Below, piece after piece: positions 46,192-56,625 of a stretch of 64,000 nt of DNA (positions are counted from its first letter, which is position 1; every line of letters begins with the position of its first letter). Where the stretch lies: contig NZ_FNUD01000002.1 in the NCBI RefSeq assembly GCF_900106095.1, positions 4,857,501 to 4,921,500 on the forward strand, read 5' to 3'. The stretch comes from Pseudomonas deceptionensis (GTDB lineage: Bacteria; Pseudomonadota; Gammaproteobacteria; Pseudomonadales; Pseudomonadaceae). The translations under genes and the position numbers were made by a program. The notes beneath the pieces were generated by a model. The model ran no database searches and was not told the DNA's origin. It saw nothing but the letters and a program-made list of their open reading frames with translations.

Positions 46192-47088
46192 CTAACCACG
46201 CGGGTGATGACGGGCGTGCAGGTCTTGCAGGCGGGCTCGGGCCACATGGGTGTAGATCTGGGTGGTAGACAAGTCGCTGTGCCCCAGCAACATTTGCACC
46301 ACACGCAAATCAGCACCGTGGTTAAGCAAGTGAGTGGCGAAGGCATGACGCAAGGTATGAGGGGACAGCGACTTGTCGATCCCCGCCACTTTGGCTTGAT
46401 GCTTGATGCGGTGCCAGAAGGTCTGCCGGGTCATTTGCTCGCCACGCTGGCTGGGGAACAGCACATCACTGGGGCGGCCACCCAGCAGTTCATGCCGGGC
46501 ATCGCGCATGTAGCGCTCAACCCAGACGATCGCCTCCTCCCCCATTGGCACTAGGCGCTCCTTGCTGCCTTTGCCCATCACCCGCAAGACACCCTGGCGC
46601 AGGTTGACCTGCTCCAGCGTCAGGCTGATCAGTTCGGTCACTCGCAGGCCGCAGGCATACAGCACTTCCAGCATGGCCCGATCGCGCTGACCGATCACCT
46701 CGCCCAGATCCGGCGCGGCGAGCAAGGACTCAACGTCGGCTTCAGACAGCGATTTGGGCAGTGGCCTGCCTAACTGCGGCATATCGACCTGCAATGTCGG
46801 GTCAATCGCGATCAGTTTTTCACGCAGCAAGTAGCGGTAGAAGCCACGCACTCCGGACAAAAAACGCGCTGTCGAACGCGGCTTGTAGCCCTGTTCAAGG
46901 CGCCAGGCCAGGTGGTCGAGGATCAGCTCACGCCCGGCATTGGCCAGCTCGATACCCTTCTCCTGCAACCAGCCATTGAACAGGGCCAAATCACTGCGAT
47001 AAGCATCACGGGTGTTGTCGGACAGGCCTTTTTCGAGCCACAGGGCATCCAGAAAACGGTCGATCAACGGGTTGTCGATAGCAGGCAT
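46192..47088 (-). CDS. xerD: Tyrosine recombinase XerD
   Basis: XerD acts with XerC at dif to resolve chromosome dimers at division. The 298-residue protein has the SAM-like core-binding domain (about 1-90) and a catalytic domain. The latter has Arg in YACGLRVTELISL, HTLRHAFATHLL (His, Arg), GHSDLSTTQIYTHV (His and nucleophile Tyr). The ATG at 47088 gives the standard 298 residues. A GTG six bases upstream is an alternative. Confidence 0.97.
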   Translation of the reverse strand: MPAIDNPLIDRFLDALWLEKGLSDNTRDAYRSDLALFNGWLQEKGIELANAGRELILDHLAWRLEQGYKPRSTARFLSGVRGFYRYLLREKLIAIDPTLQVDMPQLGRPLPKSLSEADVESLLAAPDLGEVIGQRDRAMLEVLYACGLRVTELISLTLEQVNLRQGVLRVMGKGSKERLVPMGEEAIVWVERYMRDARHELLGGRPSDVLFPSQRGEQMTRQTFWHRIKHQAKVAGIDKSLSPHTLRHAFATHLLNHGADLRVVQMLLGHSDLSTTQIYTHVARARLQDLHARHHPRG

Positions 47089-47208
47089 TGGCACTCGAAA
47101 AGCACAGGCCAGAGGCCGTGCATAAATAAAAAGTGAAGTACAAAAGTGGCCGCTAGTCTTTCATAGCCGGCGGATGCCATAAACCACAAGTTATTACAGG
47201 ATCACCTT

Positions 47209-49008
47209 ATGACCGAACAACAGATTTTGCTGTCTTTCGGCGGTATCGGCATCGCGGCTCTGGGCTCGCAATGGCTGGCCTGGCGCCTGAAGTTGCCCGC
47301 CATCCTGTTTTTACTGTTGAGCGGGATTCTGGTCGGGCCCGTGTTGGGCTGGCTTGACCCTCAAGAACTGTTCGGCCCCTTGCTGATGCCGCTGGTATCT
47401 CTGGCCGTGGCGCTGATTCTGTTTGAAGGCAGCCTGACCCTTCATTTGTCCGAGTGGCGCGAAATTGGCACCGTGGTACGGCGCCTGGTGACCATTGGCG
47501 CGCTCTCGACCTGGGCCATCATTACCCTGGCCACCCACTGGCTGCTGGGCTTTGACTGGATGCTGGCGCTGCTGTTCGGCACCCTGACGCTGGTCACCGG
47601 GCCAACCGTGATTGTGCCCATGCTGCGGGTGGTGCGGCCCAAGGCGTCGATTGCCAACATCCTGCGCTGGGAAGGCATCGTCATTGACCCTATAGGCGCC
47701 TTGCTGGCCGTTGTGGTGTACAGCTTCATCATCACCCGCGCCTCAGGCGAAGGCCTGAGCCACAGCCTGCTGACATTTGGCGGAGTGATTGTGTGCGGCA
47801 GCCTGTTCGGTATCGTTGGCGGCTGGATCATGGGGCATGTGGTGCGCCGGCAATGGCTGCCGGAGTACCTGCAAAGCCTGGCCACACTGGCGGCGGTACT
47901 GGCGGCTTTTATTGCCTCCAACGAGGTGATGCATGAGTCCGGTTTGCTGGCCGTCACGTTGATGGGCATGTGGATGGCCAATATGAAAGGCGTGGATGTG
48001 CGCAACATCCTGCACTTCAAAGAAAACCTCAGTATTTTCCTGATCTCGGGCCTGTTTATTTTGCTCGCTGCGCGCCTGGACCTGAACGCCATGATTGGCC
48101 TTGGGCCTGTGGTGCTGGTGTTGCTGCTGATTATCCAGTTTGTTGCCCGCCCTCTGAACGTAGTGCTCTCGACCTTTGGCTCAAAACTCAACTGGCGTGA
48201 ACGCGCATTGCTGGCCTGGATTGCCCCGCGGGGGATTGTGGCAGCCGCCGTTTCAGCGATTTTTGCGATTCGACTGGACGAAGCCGGGCATGAAGGCGCG
48301 CTGCTGCTGGTCCCTCTGACATTTGCAGTGATCATTGGCACCGTGGTGCTGCAAAGCGCCACTGCACGCCCCCTGGCCCGCCTGCTCAAGGTGGCCGAGC
48401 CCGCCCCCAGCGGCTTCCTGATCGTCGGCGCCAACGGTCCGGCACGGGTCATTGCCAAAGCCCTGCAGCAACTGGGCAGTCGCGTCTTGTTAACCGACTC
48501 CAACTGGGAAAACATTCGTGCAGCCCGCATGGAGAACCTGCCTACTTACTTTGGTAATCCGGCCTCACAGCACGCTGAAACTCACCTTGACCTGGTGGGC
48601 TTGGGGTACTTGCTCGCGCTATCGCCCTCGGGCGAGCTGAACACGCTGGCAGCGGTACGTTTTCACCATGAGTTCGGGCCGCAGCGCTTGTTTGCCCTGA
48701 CCAACGGCCAGGAAAGCCGCCGCACGGACAAGCATCGCGCCAGCCATGAGTACCGCGGGCAAGCGCTGGGCAACCCGGCATTGACCTATGGCCAACTGGC
48801 CAGCGAGCTGAGCCAGGGGGCCGAGTTGTACAGCACGAACCTGACCGACAACTTTACCTGGGCGGATTACCAGAGCCTGCACGGTAAACGCCTCACCCTG
48901 CTGTTCGCCCGAGATGGCAATGGCTGGGTTCACGTGGTGACACCCGACAGCGAGTTGAAACCGGGAACCGGGTGGACGCTGCTGGCGCTGATCAGACGGG
49001 AGGCCTAG
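47209..49008 (+). CDS. CPA1-family Na+(K+)/H+ antiporter with RCK-N domain
   Basis: This 599-residue antiporter has about 12 transmembrane helices (residues 5-400), including the ion-translocation segment WEGIVIDPIGALLAVVVY. A cytosolic nucleotide-binding RCK/TrkA-N domain follows from about 403 (FLIVGANGPARVIAKALQQLG). The topology fits NhaP/CPA1 exchangers that guard pH and salt balance. It is divergent from xerD. P. aeruginosa has a homologue at the same position. Confidence 0.92.
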   Translation: MTEQQILLSFGGIGIAALGSQWLAWRLKLPAILFLLLSGILVGPVLGWLDPQELFGPLLMPLVSLAVALILFEGSLTLHLSEWREIGTVVRRLVTIGALSTWAIITLATHWLLGFDWMLALLFGTLTLVTGPTVIVPMLRVVRPKASIANILRWEGIVIDPIGALLAVVVYSFIITRASGEGLSHSLLTFGGVIVCGSLFGIVGGWIMGHVVRRQWLPEYLQSLATLAAVLAAFIASNEVMHESGLLAVTLMGMWMANMKGVDVRNILHFKENLSIFLISGLFILLAARLDLNAMIGLGPVVLVLLLIIQFVARPLNVVLSTFGSKLNWRERALLAWIAPRGIVAAAVSAIFAIRLDEAGHEGALLLVPLTFAVIIGTVVLQSATARPLARLLKVAEPAPSGFLIVGANGPARVIAKALQQLGSRVLLTDSNWENIRAARMENLPTYFGNPASQHAETHLDLVGLGYLLALSPSGELNTLAAVRFHHEFGPQRLFALTNGQESRRTDKHRASHEYRGQALGNPALTYGQLASELSQGAELYSTNLTDNFTWADYQSLHGKRLTLLFARDGNGWVHVVTPDSELKPGTGWTLLALIRREA

Positions 49009-49042
49009 GTTTTCGGGCCACAAACCAACCCCGTACCCTCTG

Positions 49043-49456
49043 TTATTGGGCAAACCCCGGCAATACCGGCACCGGGCGTTTGTCATCATCGATGGCAACG
49101 AAACTGAACAAGCCCTGGATTGCCAATTCGCGGCCATCGCAACTCATGCTTTCGACATACACCTCAACCTCGACCTTGAGGCTGGTATTGCCAACTTTAA
49201 CCACACGGCCCACGAGCTCAACGATGCAACCGGCTGCAATCGGATGATTAAAGTCAATACGGTCGGTGGATACCGTCACCAACGGCAGGCGGCAAAAACG
49301 GGTCGCGGCGATAAACGACACTTCATCCATCCAGGCCAGTGCAGTGCCGCCAAACAAGGTGTTGTGGTGATTGGTGGTCGAGGGGAATACCGCTTTGGTA
49401 ATACGGGTAACGGACAATTCAGTACGGCGTTGAATCTCTTGCTCACGCAAAGTCAT
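49043..49456 (-). CDS. Acyl-CoA thioesterase, hotdog fold (YciA-like)
   Basis: This 137-residue hotdog-fold thioesterase has the active-site segment NHHNTLFGGTALAWMDE (about 28-44), followed by DRIDFNHPI and VGNTSLKVEVEVYVES typical of acyl-CoA hydrolases. It should hydrolyse acyl-CoA esters in the cytoplasm. Chain-length preference is unknown. The ATG at 49456 begins the conserved part. The frame upstream to 49492 is not needed. Confidence 0.92.
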   Translation of the reverse strand: MTLREQEIQRRTELSVTRITKAVFPSTTNHHNTLFGGTALAWMDEVSFIAATRFCRLPLVTVSTDRIDFNHPIAAGCIVELVGRVVKVGNTSLKVEVEVYVESMSCDGRELAIQGLFSFVAIDDDKRPVPVLPGFAQ

Positions 49457-49504
49457 GCTTTTACTACCTACAACTGGACAAAGGTATGACAAATCTCAGG
49501 CAAC

Positions 49505-49532
49505 AAAAAAGCAGCCCGAAGGCTGCTTTTTT
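49505..49532 (-). terminator. rplS operon terminator
   Basis: AAAAAAGCAGCC and GGCTGCTTTTTT form a perfect stem around CGAA, 20 bases after the rplS stop. T-runs occur in both directions, but the minus-strand operon ends here. Confidence 0.92.
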
Positions 49533-49551
49533 CTGCATCGGGAAGCTGGAC

Positions 49552-49902
49552 TTAAGCCAGTTTTTCCTTGATGCGAGCTGCTTTACCGGACAGGTCACGC
49601 AGGTAGTACAGCTTGGCTTTACGAACGTCACCGCGACGTTTCACTGCCATGCTGTCGATTTGCGGGCTGTAGGTCTGGAAAGTACGCTCTACGCCAACAC
49701 CGTTGGAGATTTTACGAACAGTGAAAGCACTGTTCACGCCACGGTTACGCTTGGCAATCACTACACCTTCGAAAGCTTGCAGACGCGAACGATCGCCTTC
49801 CTTCACTTTCACCTGAACGACAATGGTGTCGCCCGGGGCAAAAGGAGGGATCTCTTTGGTCATCTGCTCTGCTTCGAGTGCAAGGATGATTTTGTTAGTC
49901 AT
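49552..49902 (-). CDS. rplS: 50S ribosomal protein L19
   Basis: This 116-residue ribosomal protein sits at the 30S-50S interface. The sequence from [20 protein letters not shown] to [27 protein letters not shown] is the conserved L19 body. It is the last gene of rpsP-rimM-trmD-rplS. Confidence 0.98.
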   Translation of the reverse strand: MTNKIILALEAEQMTKEIPPFAPGDTIVVQVKVKEGDRSRLQAFEGVVIAKRNRGVNSAFTVRKISNGVGVERTFQTYSPQIDSMAVKRRGDVRKAKLYYLRDLSGKAARIKEKLA

Positions 49903-49947
49903 GCTGTGCTCCTAAGGTAGATCAACTGATCTACCATCGATACGTTG

Positions 49948-50700
49948 TTAACTATCGTCCCGCCCGAGGATATATTCCTCGAGCAGCTTCTTCTCTTCTC
50001 CAGAAAGCGAGCGGCTTTCCAGAAGATCGGCGCGTCGTTCAAAGGTCCGCCCAAGGGACTGCTGTAAACGCCAACGCCGGATGTGTGCATGATTGCCACT
50101 AAGCAATACGTCGGGAACACGCTGATCCGCATACACCTCCGGTCGGGTGTAGTGCGGGCAATCCAGCAAACCATCCGTGAAGGAATCTTCCTCCGCGGAG
50201 TCCGCATGCCCTAAAGCTCCAGGCAGCAGTCGTGTAACCGCATCAATCAGAACCATCGCCGGTAGCTCGCCACCAGAGAGTACATAGTCACCAATCGACC
50301 ACTCTTCATCGACATAAGCATCTATAAAACGCTCGTCAATGCCTTCATAACGACCTGCAATGAGGATTAATGCTTCCTCATTCGCCAGTTCGCGTACCGC
50401 CGACTGATTCAGTTGACGGCCTTGGGGCGACAGGTAAATAACCTTCGCCGCCTCTCCGGCTGCTTCTCTGGCCTGAACCAGTGCATCTTCCAGAGGCTTG
50501 ATCTTCATCACCATGCCCGGACCACCGCCAAATGGGCGATCGTCCACAGTGTGATGTCGGTCCGTTGTGTAGTCTCGCGGATTCCAACAAGTAAGCTGCA
50601 AGAGCCCTTGTTTCACCGCACGACTAGTGATGCCGTAGTCGCTGATGGCGGAAAACATTTCGGGAAACAAACTGATCACTTCTACGCGCAATTTAGCCAC
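49948..50700 (-). CDS. trmD: tRNA (guanine-37-N1)-methyltransferase TrmD
   Basis: TrmD methylates G37 of tRNAs using SAM and prevents frameshifting. The 250-residue protein has the SPOUT-knot motifs [37 protein letters not shown] and [15 protein letters not shown]. The GTG start at 50700 gives family length and lies 2 bases after the rimM stop, suggesting coupled translation. The longer frame to 50766 overlaps rimM and is rejected. Confidence 0.97.
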   Translation of the reverse strand: MAKLRVEVISLFPEMFSAISDYGITSRAVKQGLLQLTCWNPRDYTTDRHHTVDDRPFGGGPGMVMKIKPLEDALVQAREAAGEAAKVIYLSPQGRQLNQSAVRELANEEALILIAGRYEGIDERFIDAYVDEEWSIGDYVLSGGELPAMVLIDAVTRLLPGALGHADSAEEDSFTDGLLDCPHYTRPEVYADQRVPDVLLSGNHAHIRRWRLQQSLGRTFERRADLLESRSLSGEEKKLLEEYILGRDDS

Positions 50701-50702
50701 GC

Positions 50703-51242
50703 TTAGAAGTCCGCATCCCAATCCACCTTCATCTCGCCAGCTTGCAGGTCGACGCTCAACACGCATTGCTCTGTATAGGGCAACAAGCGATCGCGGTCAT
50801 CCAGGCTACCTGGGCAAGGTTTGACTTCCATGACATCGTTCGAGCCAGTTTCCATCAGGTCAACAATCTTGCCGAGCAATTGCCCTTCAAGGTTGGTCAC
50901 CTTCAGACCCTGCAGCTGGTACCAGTAGTACTCGCCGTCGGTCAGTTCAGGAAACAGGTTACGCGGCACGCAGATTTCGAATTCGCGAAGAAGACCAGCT
51001 TCGTCACGGTCATCGAGACCCTTGAGCTTTACAACCAGAAACTTGCCGTTATGTGAACGGCCACTGACCAGCTCTGCCTGTCGTACATCATTACCGCGCC
51101 GAAGCGTCAGTTTTTTGTAGTCCAACAGGTTATCAATTGGATCCGTAAAGGAATAAACCTTCACTTCGCCGCGCACGCCGTGAGTCGAGTAGATTTTGCC
51201 GATAACGATCAAATCATCAGCAGTTTCAGGCGTCACGCTCAT
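50703..51242 (-). CDS. rimM: 16S rRNA processing protein RimM
   Basis: RimM binds S19 and helps mature the 30S head. The 179-residue protein has the N-terminal RimM beta-barrel ([22 protein letters not shown]) and a C-terminal PRC-barrel domain ([23 protein letters not shown]). It lies 5 bases after rpsP. Confidence 0.97.
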   Translation of the reverse strand: MSVTPETADDLIVIGKIYSTHGVRGEVKVYSFTDPIDNLLDYKKLTLRRGNDVRQAELVSGRSHNGKFLVVKLKGLDDRDEAGLLREFEICVPRNLFPELTDGEYYWYQLQGLKVTNLEGQLLGKIVDLMETGSNDVMEVKPCPGSLDDRDRLLPYTEQCVLSVDLQAGEMKVDWDADF

Positions 51243-51247
51243 ATTGC

Positions 51248-51499
51248 TCAGGCCGCAGCCTTAGCGTTTTCTTTAACCAGCTGAGCAACACGCTCAGACA
51301 GTTGAGCACCAACGCTCAGCCAGTAGGCGAGGCGGTCTTCTTTAACGGAGAAACGGACTTCTTGACCACGGGCAACCGGGTTGAAGAAACCAATTTGTTC
51401 CTTGTGGGAACCGTCACGTGGGTTACGGCTGTCGGTAACGGTCAAGTGGTAAAACGGGCGCTTTTTGGAGCCGCCAAGGGCAAGACGGATTGTTAGCAT
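51248..51499 (-). CDS. rpsP: 30S ribosomal protein S16
   Basis: The 83-residue protein starts [20 protein letters not shown], the conserved S16 N-terminus, and has the G-F-F-N-P block. It is the first gene of the four-gene ribosomal operon, whose promoter should lie in 51500-51748. Confidence 0.98.
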   Translation of the reverse strand: MLTIRLALGGSKKRPFYHLTVTDSRNPRDGSHKEQIGFFNPVARGQEVRFSVKEDRLAYWLSVGAQLSERVAQLVKENAKAAA

Positions 51500-51748
51500 G
51501 TGAACATCGTTCCTGTAGTCGGTGCTGCAAATCTAAAGGCACAGCGGGCATAGGTGCCCGAAAGGCCGCATATTCTAAGGAATATCCGGACTTTTGCAAA
51601 TGTCTTTTTCAGGCGCCTACCGGCATACCCTACAGACTTGCAACAAGGTCGCCACGAATGGCGACAGGTCAGCTCCCGCACAGTGCGGGTTTGCCGGGTG
51701 TCTCGCATTGCTGCGAGTTGCCCGAACGCGAGCGCTCGGGCAGGTAAA
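51500..51748. promoter_or_regulatory. rpsP operon promoter region and ffh transcript end
   Basis: This 249-base gap between two minus-strand genes contains a CCCGCACAGTGCGGG hairpin near 51677 and TGCCCGA...TCGGGCA near 51719-51742, the latter directly after the ffh stop. Neither has a strong U-run. AT-rich sequence near 51570-51610 is the likeliest rpsP promoter site, but I cannot assign -35/-10 boxes. Confidence 0.4.
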
Positions 51749-53125
51749 TTACATTTTTGGCATGCCGCCGCCGGGCATCATTGAGCCCATGCCGCGCATC
51801 ATTTTGGCCATCCCACCTTTGGTGGAGAACTTCTTCATCATCTTTTGCATCTGCTTGTGCTGCTTGATCAAGCGGCCGATGTCCTGCACCTGAGTGCCGG
51901 AACCCATGGCAATACGGCGTTTGCGCGAACCGCTGATCAGCTCAGGGTCGCGGCGCTCGGCCGGGGTCATGGAGTTGATGATGGCTTCCATTTGCTTGAA
52001 TTGCTTTTCTGCTGCGCCCTGGGCATTGCCCATTTGCGCCAGATTGACGCCACCCATGTTCGGCAGCTTGTCCATGAGACCGCCAAGGCCGCCCATGTTC
52101 TTCATCTGTTGCAGTTGGTCGCGGAAGTCTTCGAGGTCGAAGCCTTTACCTTTTTTAAGCTTTTTAGCCAGCTTGTCGGCTTTGTCTTTATCGAGGGTCT
52201 GTTCGGCCTGCTCGATCAGGCTGAGCACGTCGCCCATGCCCAGGATGCGTGAAGCAATACGATCCGGGTGGAACGGCTCGAGCGCATCGCTCTTCTCACC
52301 CATACCGATGAACTTGATCGGCTTGCCGGTGATCGCGCGCACGGACAACGCAGCACCGCCACGGGCATCACCGTCGACCTTGGTCAGGATCACACCGGTC
52401 AGCGGCAACGCGTCGCCAAAGGCCTTGGCCGTATTGGCGGCGTCCTGGCCGGTCATGGCATCAACGACGAACAGGGTTTCTGCAGGTTTGACCGCTGCGT
52501 GCAACTCCTGAATCTCGGCCATCATCTCGGCGTCGATGTGCAGGCGACCCGCGGTATCGAGAATCACCACATCGATAAACTTCAGCTTGGCTTCAGCAAT
52601 GGCTGCGCGAGCGATGTCTACCGGCTTCTGGCTCAGATCGGACGGAAAGAACGTAACGCCCACTTCAGCAGCCAGGGTTTCCAGCTGCTTGATCGCGGCC
52701 GGACGATAAACGTCAGCCGAAACCACCATCACGGTTTTCTTTTTGCGCTCTTTAAGGAAGCGCGCCAGCTTGCCGGCGGTGGTGGTTTTACCCGCGCCCT
52801 GCAAACCGGCCATCAATACAACGGCAGGTGGCGTGACATTGAGGACCAGATCCTCGTTGGCAACACCCATCAGGCTTTCAAGTTCAGCCTGGACGATCTT
52901 CACAAACGCCTGGCCAGGCGTCAGGCTGCGGGACACTTCTGTGCCCACAGCGCGCTCTTTGACCGCGTTGACGAAGTCTTTGACTACCGGCAAAGCCACG
53001 TCGGCTTCCAGCAACGCCATGCGCACTTCACGCAGGGTGTCTTTGATATTGTCCTCGGTCAGCTTGGCCTTGCCGGTGACATGGCGCAGCGTCTGCGAGA
53101 GACGATCGGTTAAATTTTCAAACAT
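51749..53125 (-). CDS. ffh: Signal recognition particle protein Ffh
   Basis: Ffh is the GTPase of the signal recognition particle that delivers nascent membrane proteins to FtsY. The 458-residue protein has an N domain, then a G domain with GLQGAGKTTTAGKLA (P-loop, about 102-116), DTAGRLHID, TKVDGDARGG and GMGEK. The C-terminal M domain is Met-rich (MKNMGGLGG..., KQMQKMMKKF) and binds 4.5S RNA and signal peptides. The ATG at 53125 starts MFENLTDRL, the family start. Confidence 0.98.
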   Translation of the reverse strand: MFENLTDRLSQTLRHVTGKAKLTEDNIKDTLREVRMALLEADVALPVVKDFVNAVKERAVGTEVSRSLTPGQAFVKIVQAELESLMGVANEDLVLNVTPPAVVLMAGLQGAGKTTTAGKLARFLKERKKKTVMVVSADVYRPAAIKQLETLAAEVGVTFFPSDLSQKPVDIARAAIAEAKLKFIDVVILDTAGRLHIDAEMMAEIQELHAAVKPAETLFVVDAMTGQDAANTAKAFGDALPLTGVILTKVDGDARGGAALSVRAITGKPIKFIGMGEKSDALEPFHPDRIASRILGMGDVLSLIEQAEQTLDKDKADKLAKKLKKGKGFDLEDFRDQLQQMKNMGGLGGLMDKLPNMGGVNLAQMGNAQGAAEKQFKQMEAIINSMTPAERRDPELISGSRKRRIAMGSGTQVQDIGRLIKQHKQMQKMMKKFSTKGGMAKMMRGMGSMMPGGGMPKM

Positions 53126-53333
53126 GCGCGATCCTTTCAGGCCCAAAGTAGACCGGGGTTATTGCGGCCCAGCCCGTGTAAAACTGATGCTCGGCGAGCC
53201 TGCGGCGTGGGCAGGTCGCGGATTATAGCGAAGACTGGCCGTGTCCGACACCTTGCCGTCGGCTTATGTGGTCTTTCGTGTACAGGCGGTTGTATGCCAA
53301 ACTCAGCCCTTTCGGGCTTGCCTAACAGGATTT

Positions 53334-54146
53334 ATGCTCACCTTGTCACCCAGCTTGCTACCCAGCCTCGCCGCCGCCTGTATATATGCCGCTGCGACCT
53401 TCTACCAAGGCACTTGCCTGCGCCAGGGCGCGAAGGCGAACAAACGCCTGCTGGTGACGCTCGGCATTCTTGCCGTACTCACCCATGCCGCCAGCCTGTT
53501 TACCCACCTGATGACTCCGGCCGGGCTGGAACTGGATTTTTTCAGTGCCGCAAGCCTGATTGCAGCAGCAGTGATCGCTGTAACCCTCGTTGCCTGCGCA
53601 CGGATACCGGTCGAAAACCTTCTGCTGCTTCTATACCCGCTGGGCATGCTGACCGTACTGCTGTCCGAGTTCGCACCGCCCGGCACGGTCCAGGTCATAA
53701 ATGAAGAGCCCGGCATCCTCGCGCATATCCTGCTTTCGATCATGGCCTATGGCATGTTCACCATCGCGGTGTTCCAGGCGCTGCTGCTGTCGTTGCAGAA
53801 CTACCAGCTCAAGCACAAGCACCCCAAGGGCCTGATCAAGAACTTCCCGCCGCTGCAAACCATGGAGAGCCTGCTGTTTGGCTTCCTGTGGGCCGGCTGG
53901 TCGTTGCTCTCGCTGTCGCTGATTTCCGGCTGGCTGTTTTTGGGTAACCTGTTTGCCCAGCACCTTGTGCACAAAACCCTGCTGGCCTGCCTGGCATGGA
54001 TCGTCTTCAGCGTACTGCTGTGGGGGCGCTACCACCTCGGCTGGCGCGGGCATAAAGCCATCCGCTGGACGTTTGCCGGTTTTTGCCTGTTGATGCTGGC
54101 CTACTTTGGCAGCAAGCTGGTTCGTGAATACATTCTGCATATTTGA
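53334..54146 (+). CDS. CcsA/YpjD-like integral membrane protein
   Basis: This 270-residue protein has about eight transmembrane helices and belongs to the cytochrome c assembly (CcsA/HemX/YpjD) family. The family-type helical core includes HILLSIMAYGMFTIAVFQALLL and a late His-containing segment FAQHLVHKTLLACLAWIVF. It is divergent from ffh, the same arrangement as in P. aeruginosa and E. coli. Whether it handles haem is unproven. CAGGA is only 3 bases from the ATG at 53334. Confidence 0.9.
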   Translation: MLTLSPSLLPSLAAACIYAAATFYQGTCLRQGAKANKRLLVTLGILAVLTHAASLFTHLMTPAGLELDFFSAASLIAAAVIAVTLVACARIPVENLLLLLYPLGMLTVLLSEFAPPGTVQVINEEPGILAHILLSIMAYGMFTIAVFQALLLSLQNYQLKHKHPKGLIKNFPPLQTMESLLFGFLWAGWSLLSLSLISGWLFLGNLFAQHLVHKTLLACLAWIVFSVLLWGRYHLGWRGHKAIRWTFAGFCLLMLAYFGSKLVREYILHI

Positions 54147-54152
54147 CGGGCG

Positions 54153-55037
54153 ATGATTATGGATAGCTTGCCCCCCGGGCCGATGCTCGCAGTATTGGCC
54201 CTGTTGTTTACCGGGCTGGGGTTCTTTATTGGAATCCTTTCACGCAATGCCCGCCACGCAGCCCATCGTGCCGAAGCTCCCCAGCCTCACAACGAAACCG
54301 GCCCCGGGGACGATGAGCAGCCCAACAGCCGCACGTCCCTGCTTTCCGGCATCCATGCGTTGGACAACATCACGGTCAACGACATCCTGATCCCGCGCAG
54401 CGAGGTCGAAGGCCTCAACCTCGACGATCCGATCGAAGACCTGATCGAACAGCTGCGCCAGACCACACGCACGCGCCTGCCGGTATTTCATGACGACATC
54501 AATCAGGTCGAAGCCATCCTCAACACCCGTCACATTCAACACATGCTGCCGGATGCCAGCCTGACCAAAGACGCATTGCTGGACGTCTGCCACGAACCCT
54601 ACTTCATCCCCGAAAGCACCCCGCTGCAACTGCAACTGCTGAATTTCCACAAGCAGCAACGGCGAATGGGCGTGGTGGTCGATGAGTACGGCGAAGTGCT
54701 CGGCATCGTGACACTTGAAGACATCCTCGAAGAAATCGTGGGTGAATTCGAGGACGAGCAGAACATCGACAACCCCCATATCGACCCCCTGCCTGACGGA
54801 CGCTATGTGATCGATGGCGCAGCCTCCATCCGCGAACTGAACAAAGCCCTGGGCTGGCACCTGCCCTGCGACGGCCCCAAGACCCTCAACGGCCTTGTCA
54901 CCGAAGCACTGGAAACCATTCCGGAAACCACGGTATGCCTGAAAATAGGCGCCTATCGCCTGGAGATTCTCCAGACCGAAGATAACCGCGTCAGCCGCGT
55001 GCTTATCTGGCACAACAGCGTCAAACCCGCGGTTTAA
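54153..55037 (+). CDS. CBS-domain CorC/HlyC-family protein
   Basis: This 294-residue protein has an N-terminal membrane segment (about 10-28), two CBS domains (about 75-135 and 140-200, including [27 protein letters not shown] split over the second) and a C-terminal CorC/HlyC transporter-associated domain (about 215-290). The DUF21 channel domain of full CNNM/CorB proteins is replaced by a single helix. A regulatory role in divalent cation handling is suggested only by family. It starts 6 bases after the YpjD-like gene. Confidence 0.88.
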   Translation: MIMDSLPPGPMLAVLALLFTGLGFFIGILSRNARHAAHRAEAPQPHNETGPGDDEQPNSRTSLLSGIHALDNITVNDILIPRSEVEGLNLDDPIEDLIEQLRQTTRTRLPVFHDDINQVEAILNTRHIQHMLPDASLTKDALLDVCHEPYFIPESTPLQLQLLNFHKQQRRMGVVVDEYGEVLGIVTLEDILEEIVGEFEDEQNIDNPHIDPLPDGRYVIDGAASIRELNKALGWHLPCDGPKTLNGLVTEALETIPETTVCLKIGAYRLEILQTEDNRVSRVLIWHNSVKPAV

Positions 55038-55194
55038 TCCTCCTGCAAGACCTTGTTACATTCGGACAGGCCTCCCTATAATCATTGCGCTTACACCCAG
55101 CCCTCAGGGCTAAACGACCATAAAAAACGCTCTGCCGTATCCGCCGAAAAAGCCGATAGCGGTTAAGGAGCTCATAACTGTCAGGGATATGCGC

Positions 55195-56511
55195 ATGACC
55201 ACCAGCACCACTTACAGCGAAGCCGTGCCCGACAAGCCGGTCAACTCCGCAACCCGCGTTGCGACGGCCAGTTTTATTGGTACGGCCATCGAGTTTTACG
55301 ACTTTTATGTGTATGCCACTGCTGCTGCACTGGTCATCGGCCCCGTATTTTTCCCCCAGACTTCCGGCACAGCACAAATGCTGTCGGCGTTTCTGACCTT
55401 CGGCATCGCGTTTCTTGCCCGCCCTCTGGGCTCATTTCTATTTGGCCACTTCGGTGACCGGGTCGGGCGCAAATCCACGCTGGTTGCATCCCTGCTGTTG
55501 ATGGGCGTGTGCACCACGCTGATCGGCGTATTGCCGGGTTACGCCACGATTGGCGCCTGGGCACCGATCCTGCTTTGCGTGCTGCGCTTCGGCCAAGGCC
55601 TGGGATTGGGTGGCGAATGGGGCGGTGCCGCGCTGCTGGCCACCGAGAACGCCCCCAAGGGCAAGCGCGCCTGGTATGGCATGTTCCCGCAACTGGGGCC
55701 TTCGATTGGCTTTCTGGCGGCCAACGGCCTGTTCCTGACCCTGGCCTTGACCCTCAGCGATGAACAATTCCGCTCGTGGGGCTGGCGCATCCCGTTCCTG
55801 CTCAGCGCTGCGCTGGTGATGGTGGGCCTGTATGTGCGGCTCAAGCTGGAAGAAACCCCGGTGTTTGCCAAAGCCATAGCGCAACACGAACGGGTGAAAA
55901 TGCCCATCGTTGAGCTCTTCAGCCAATACTGGGCGCCGATGCTGCTGGGCGCCGCTTCAATGGTGGTGTGCTATGCGCTGTTCTATATCTCGACCGTATT
56001 CTCGCTGAGTTATGGCGTCTCCACCCTGGGCTACACCCGCGAAACCTTCCTCGGCCTGCTGTGCTTTGCCGTGCTGTTCATGGCAGCGGCCACGCCTCTC
56101 TCGGCCTGGGCCAGCGACCGTTATGGGCGCAAGCCGGTACTGATTGTCGGTGGCGTACTGGCGATCTTGTCCGGCTTTCTGATGGAGCCCCTGCTCACCC
56201 ACGGTTCAACCTGGGGTGTAGCGCTGTTCCTGTGCATCGAACTGTTTTTGATGGGCGTGACCTTTGCCCCGATGGGCGCCCTGCTGCCCGAACTGTTCCC
56301 GACCCGAGTGCGCTATACCGGCGCGTCGGCGGCGTACAACCTGGGCGGGATTGTCGGCGCATCGGCCGCCCCCTTCTTCGCCCAGAAACTGGTGAGCATG
56401 GGGGGTTTGAGCTGGGTGGGCGGGTATGTGTCAGGCGCAGCAGTACTCAGCCTGATCGCTGTGCTGTGCTTGAAAGAAACGAAAGAGGCTGACCTGAACA
56501 AGGTGGCCTGA
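55195..56511 (+). CDS. MFS transporter, metabolite:H+ symporter type
   Basis: This 438-residue, 12-helix major facilitator belongs to the metabolite:H+ symporter group (ShiA/KgtP/ProP-like). It shows the group's opening ATASFIGTAIEFYDFYVYATAAA-like block, the loop 2-3 signature GHFGDRVGRKSTL and GQGLGLGGEWGGAALLATEN. The substrate cannot be told but is likely an organic acid or compatible solute. The second ATG (55195) is chosen because AGGG lies 8 bases upstream. The ATG at 55189 is too close. Confidence 0.9.
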   Translation: MTTSTTYSEAVPDKPVNSATRVATASFIGTAIEFYDFYVYATAAALVIGPVFFPQTSGTAQMLSAFLTFGIAFLARPLGSFLFGHFGDRVGRKSTLVASLLLMGVCTTLIGVLPGYATIGAWAPILLCVLRFGQGLGLGGEWGGAALLATENAPKGKRAWYGMFPQLGPSIGFLAANGLFLTLALTLSDEQFRSWGWRIPFLLSAALVMVGLYVRLKLEETPVFAKAIAQHERVKMPIVELFSQYWAPMLLGAASMVVCYALFYISTVFSLSYGVSTLGYTRETFLGLLCFAVLFMAAATPLSAWASDRYGRKPVLIVGGVLAILSGFLMEPLLTHGSTWGVALFLCIELFLMGVTFAPMGALLPELFPTRVRYTGASAAYNLGGIVGASAAPFFAQKLVSMGGLSWVGGYVSGAAVLSLIAVLCLKETKEADLNKVA

Positions 56512-56527
56512 AGCAGCGCTACTACTT

Positions 56528-56620
56528 TGTAGCCGCTGCCGCAGGCTGCGATGGGTTGCGTAGCGACCCTGAAAGCGAAGGTCCTTCGGCCCTTATCGCA
56601 GCCTTCGGCAGCGGCTACAG
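56528..56620. repeat. REP-like element, TGTAGCCGCTGCCGCAGGCTGCG family
   Basis: TGTAGCCGCTGCCGCAGGCT and AGCCTTCGGCAGCGGCTACA flank a 93-base palindromic unit between the convergent MFS and purT genes. Its inner part (GAAAGCGAAGGTCCTTCGGCC) differs slightly from the copy at 18283. Confidence 0.85.
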
Positions 56621-56625
56621 GTTTT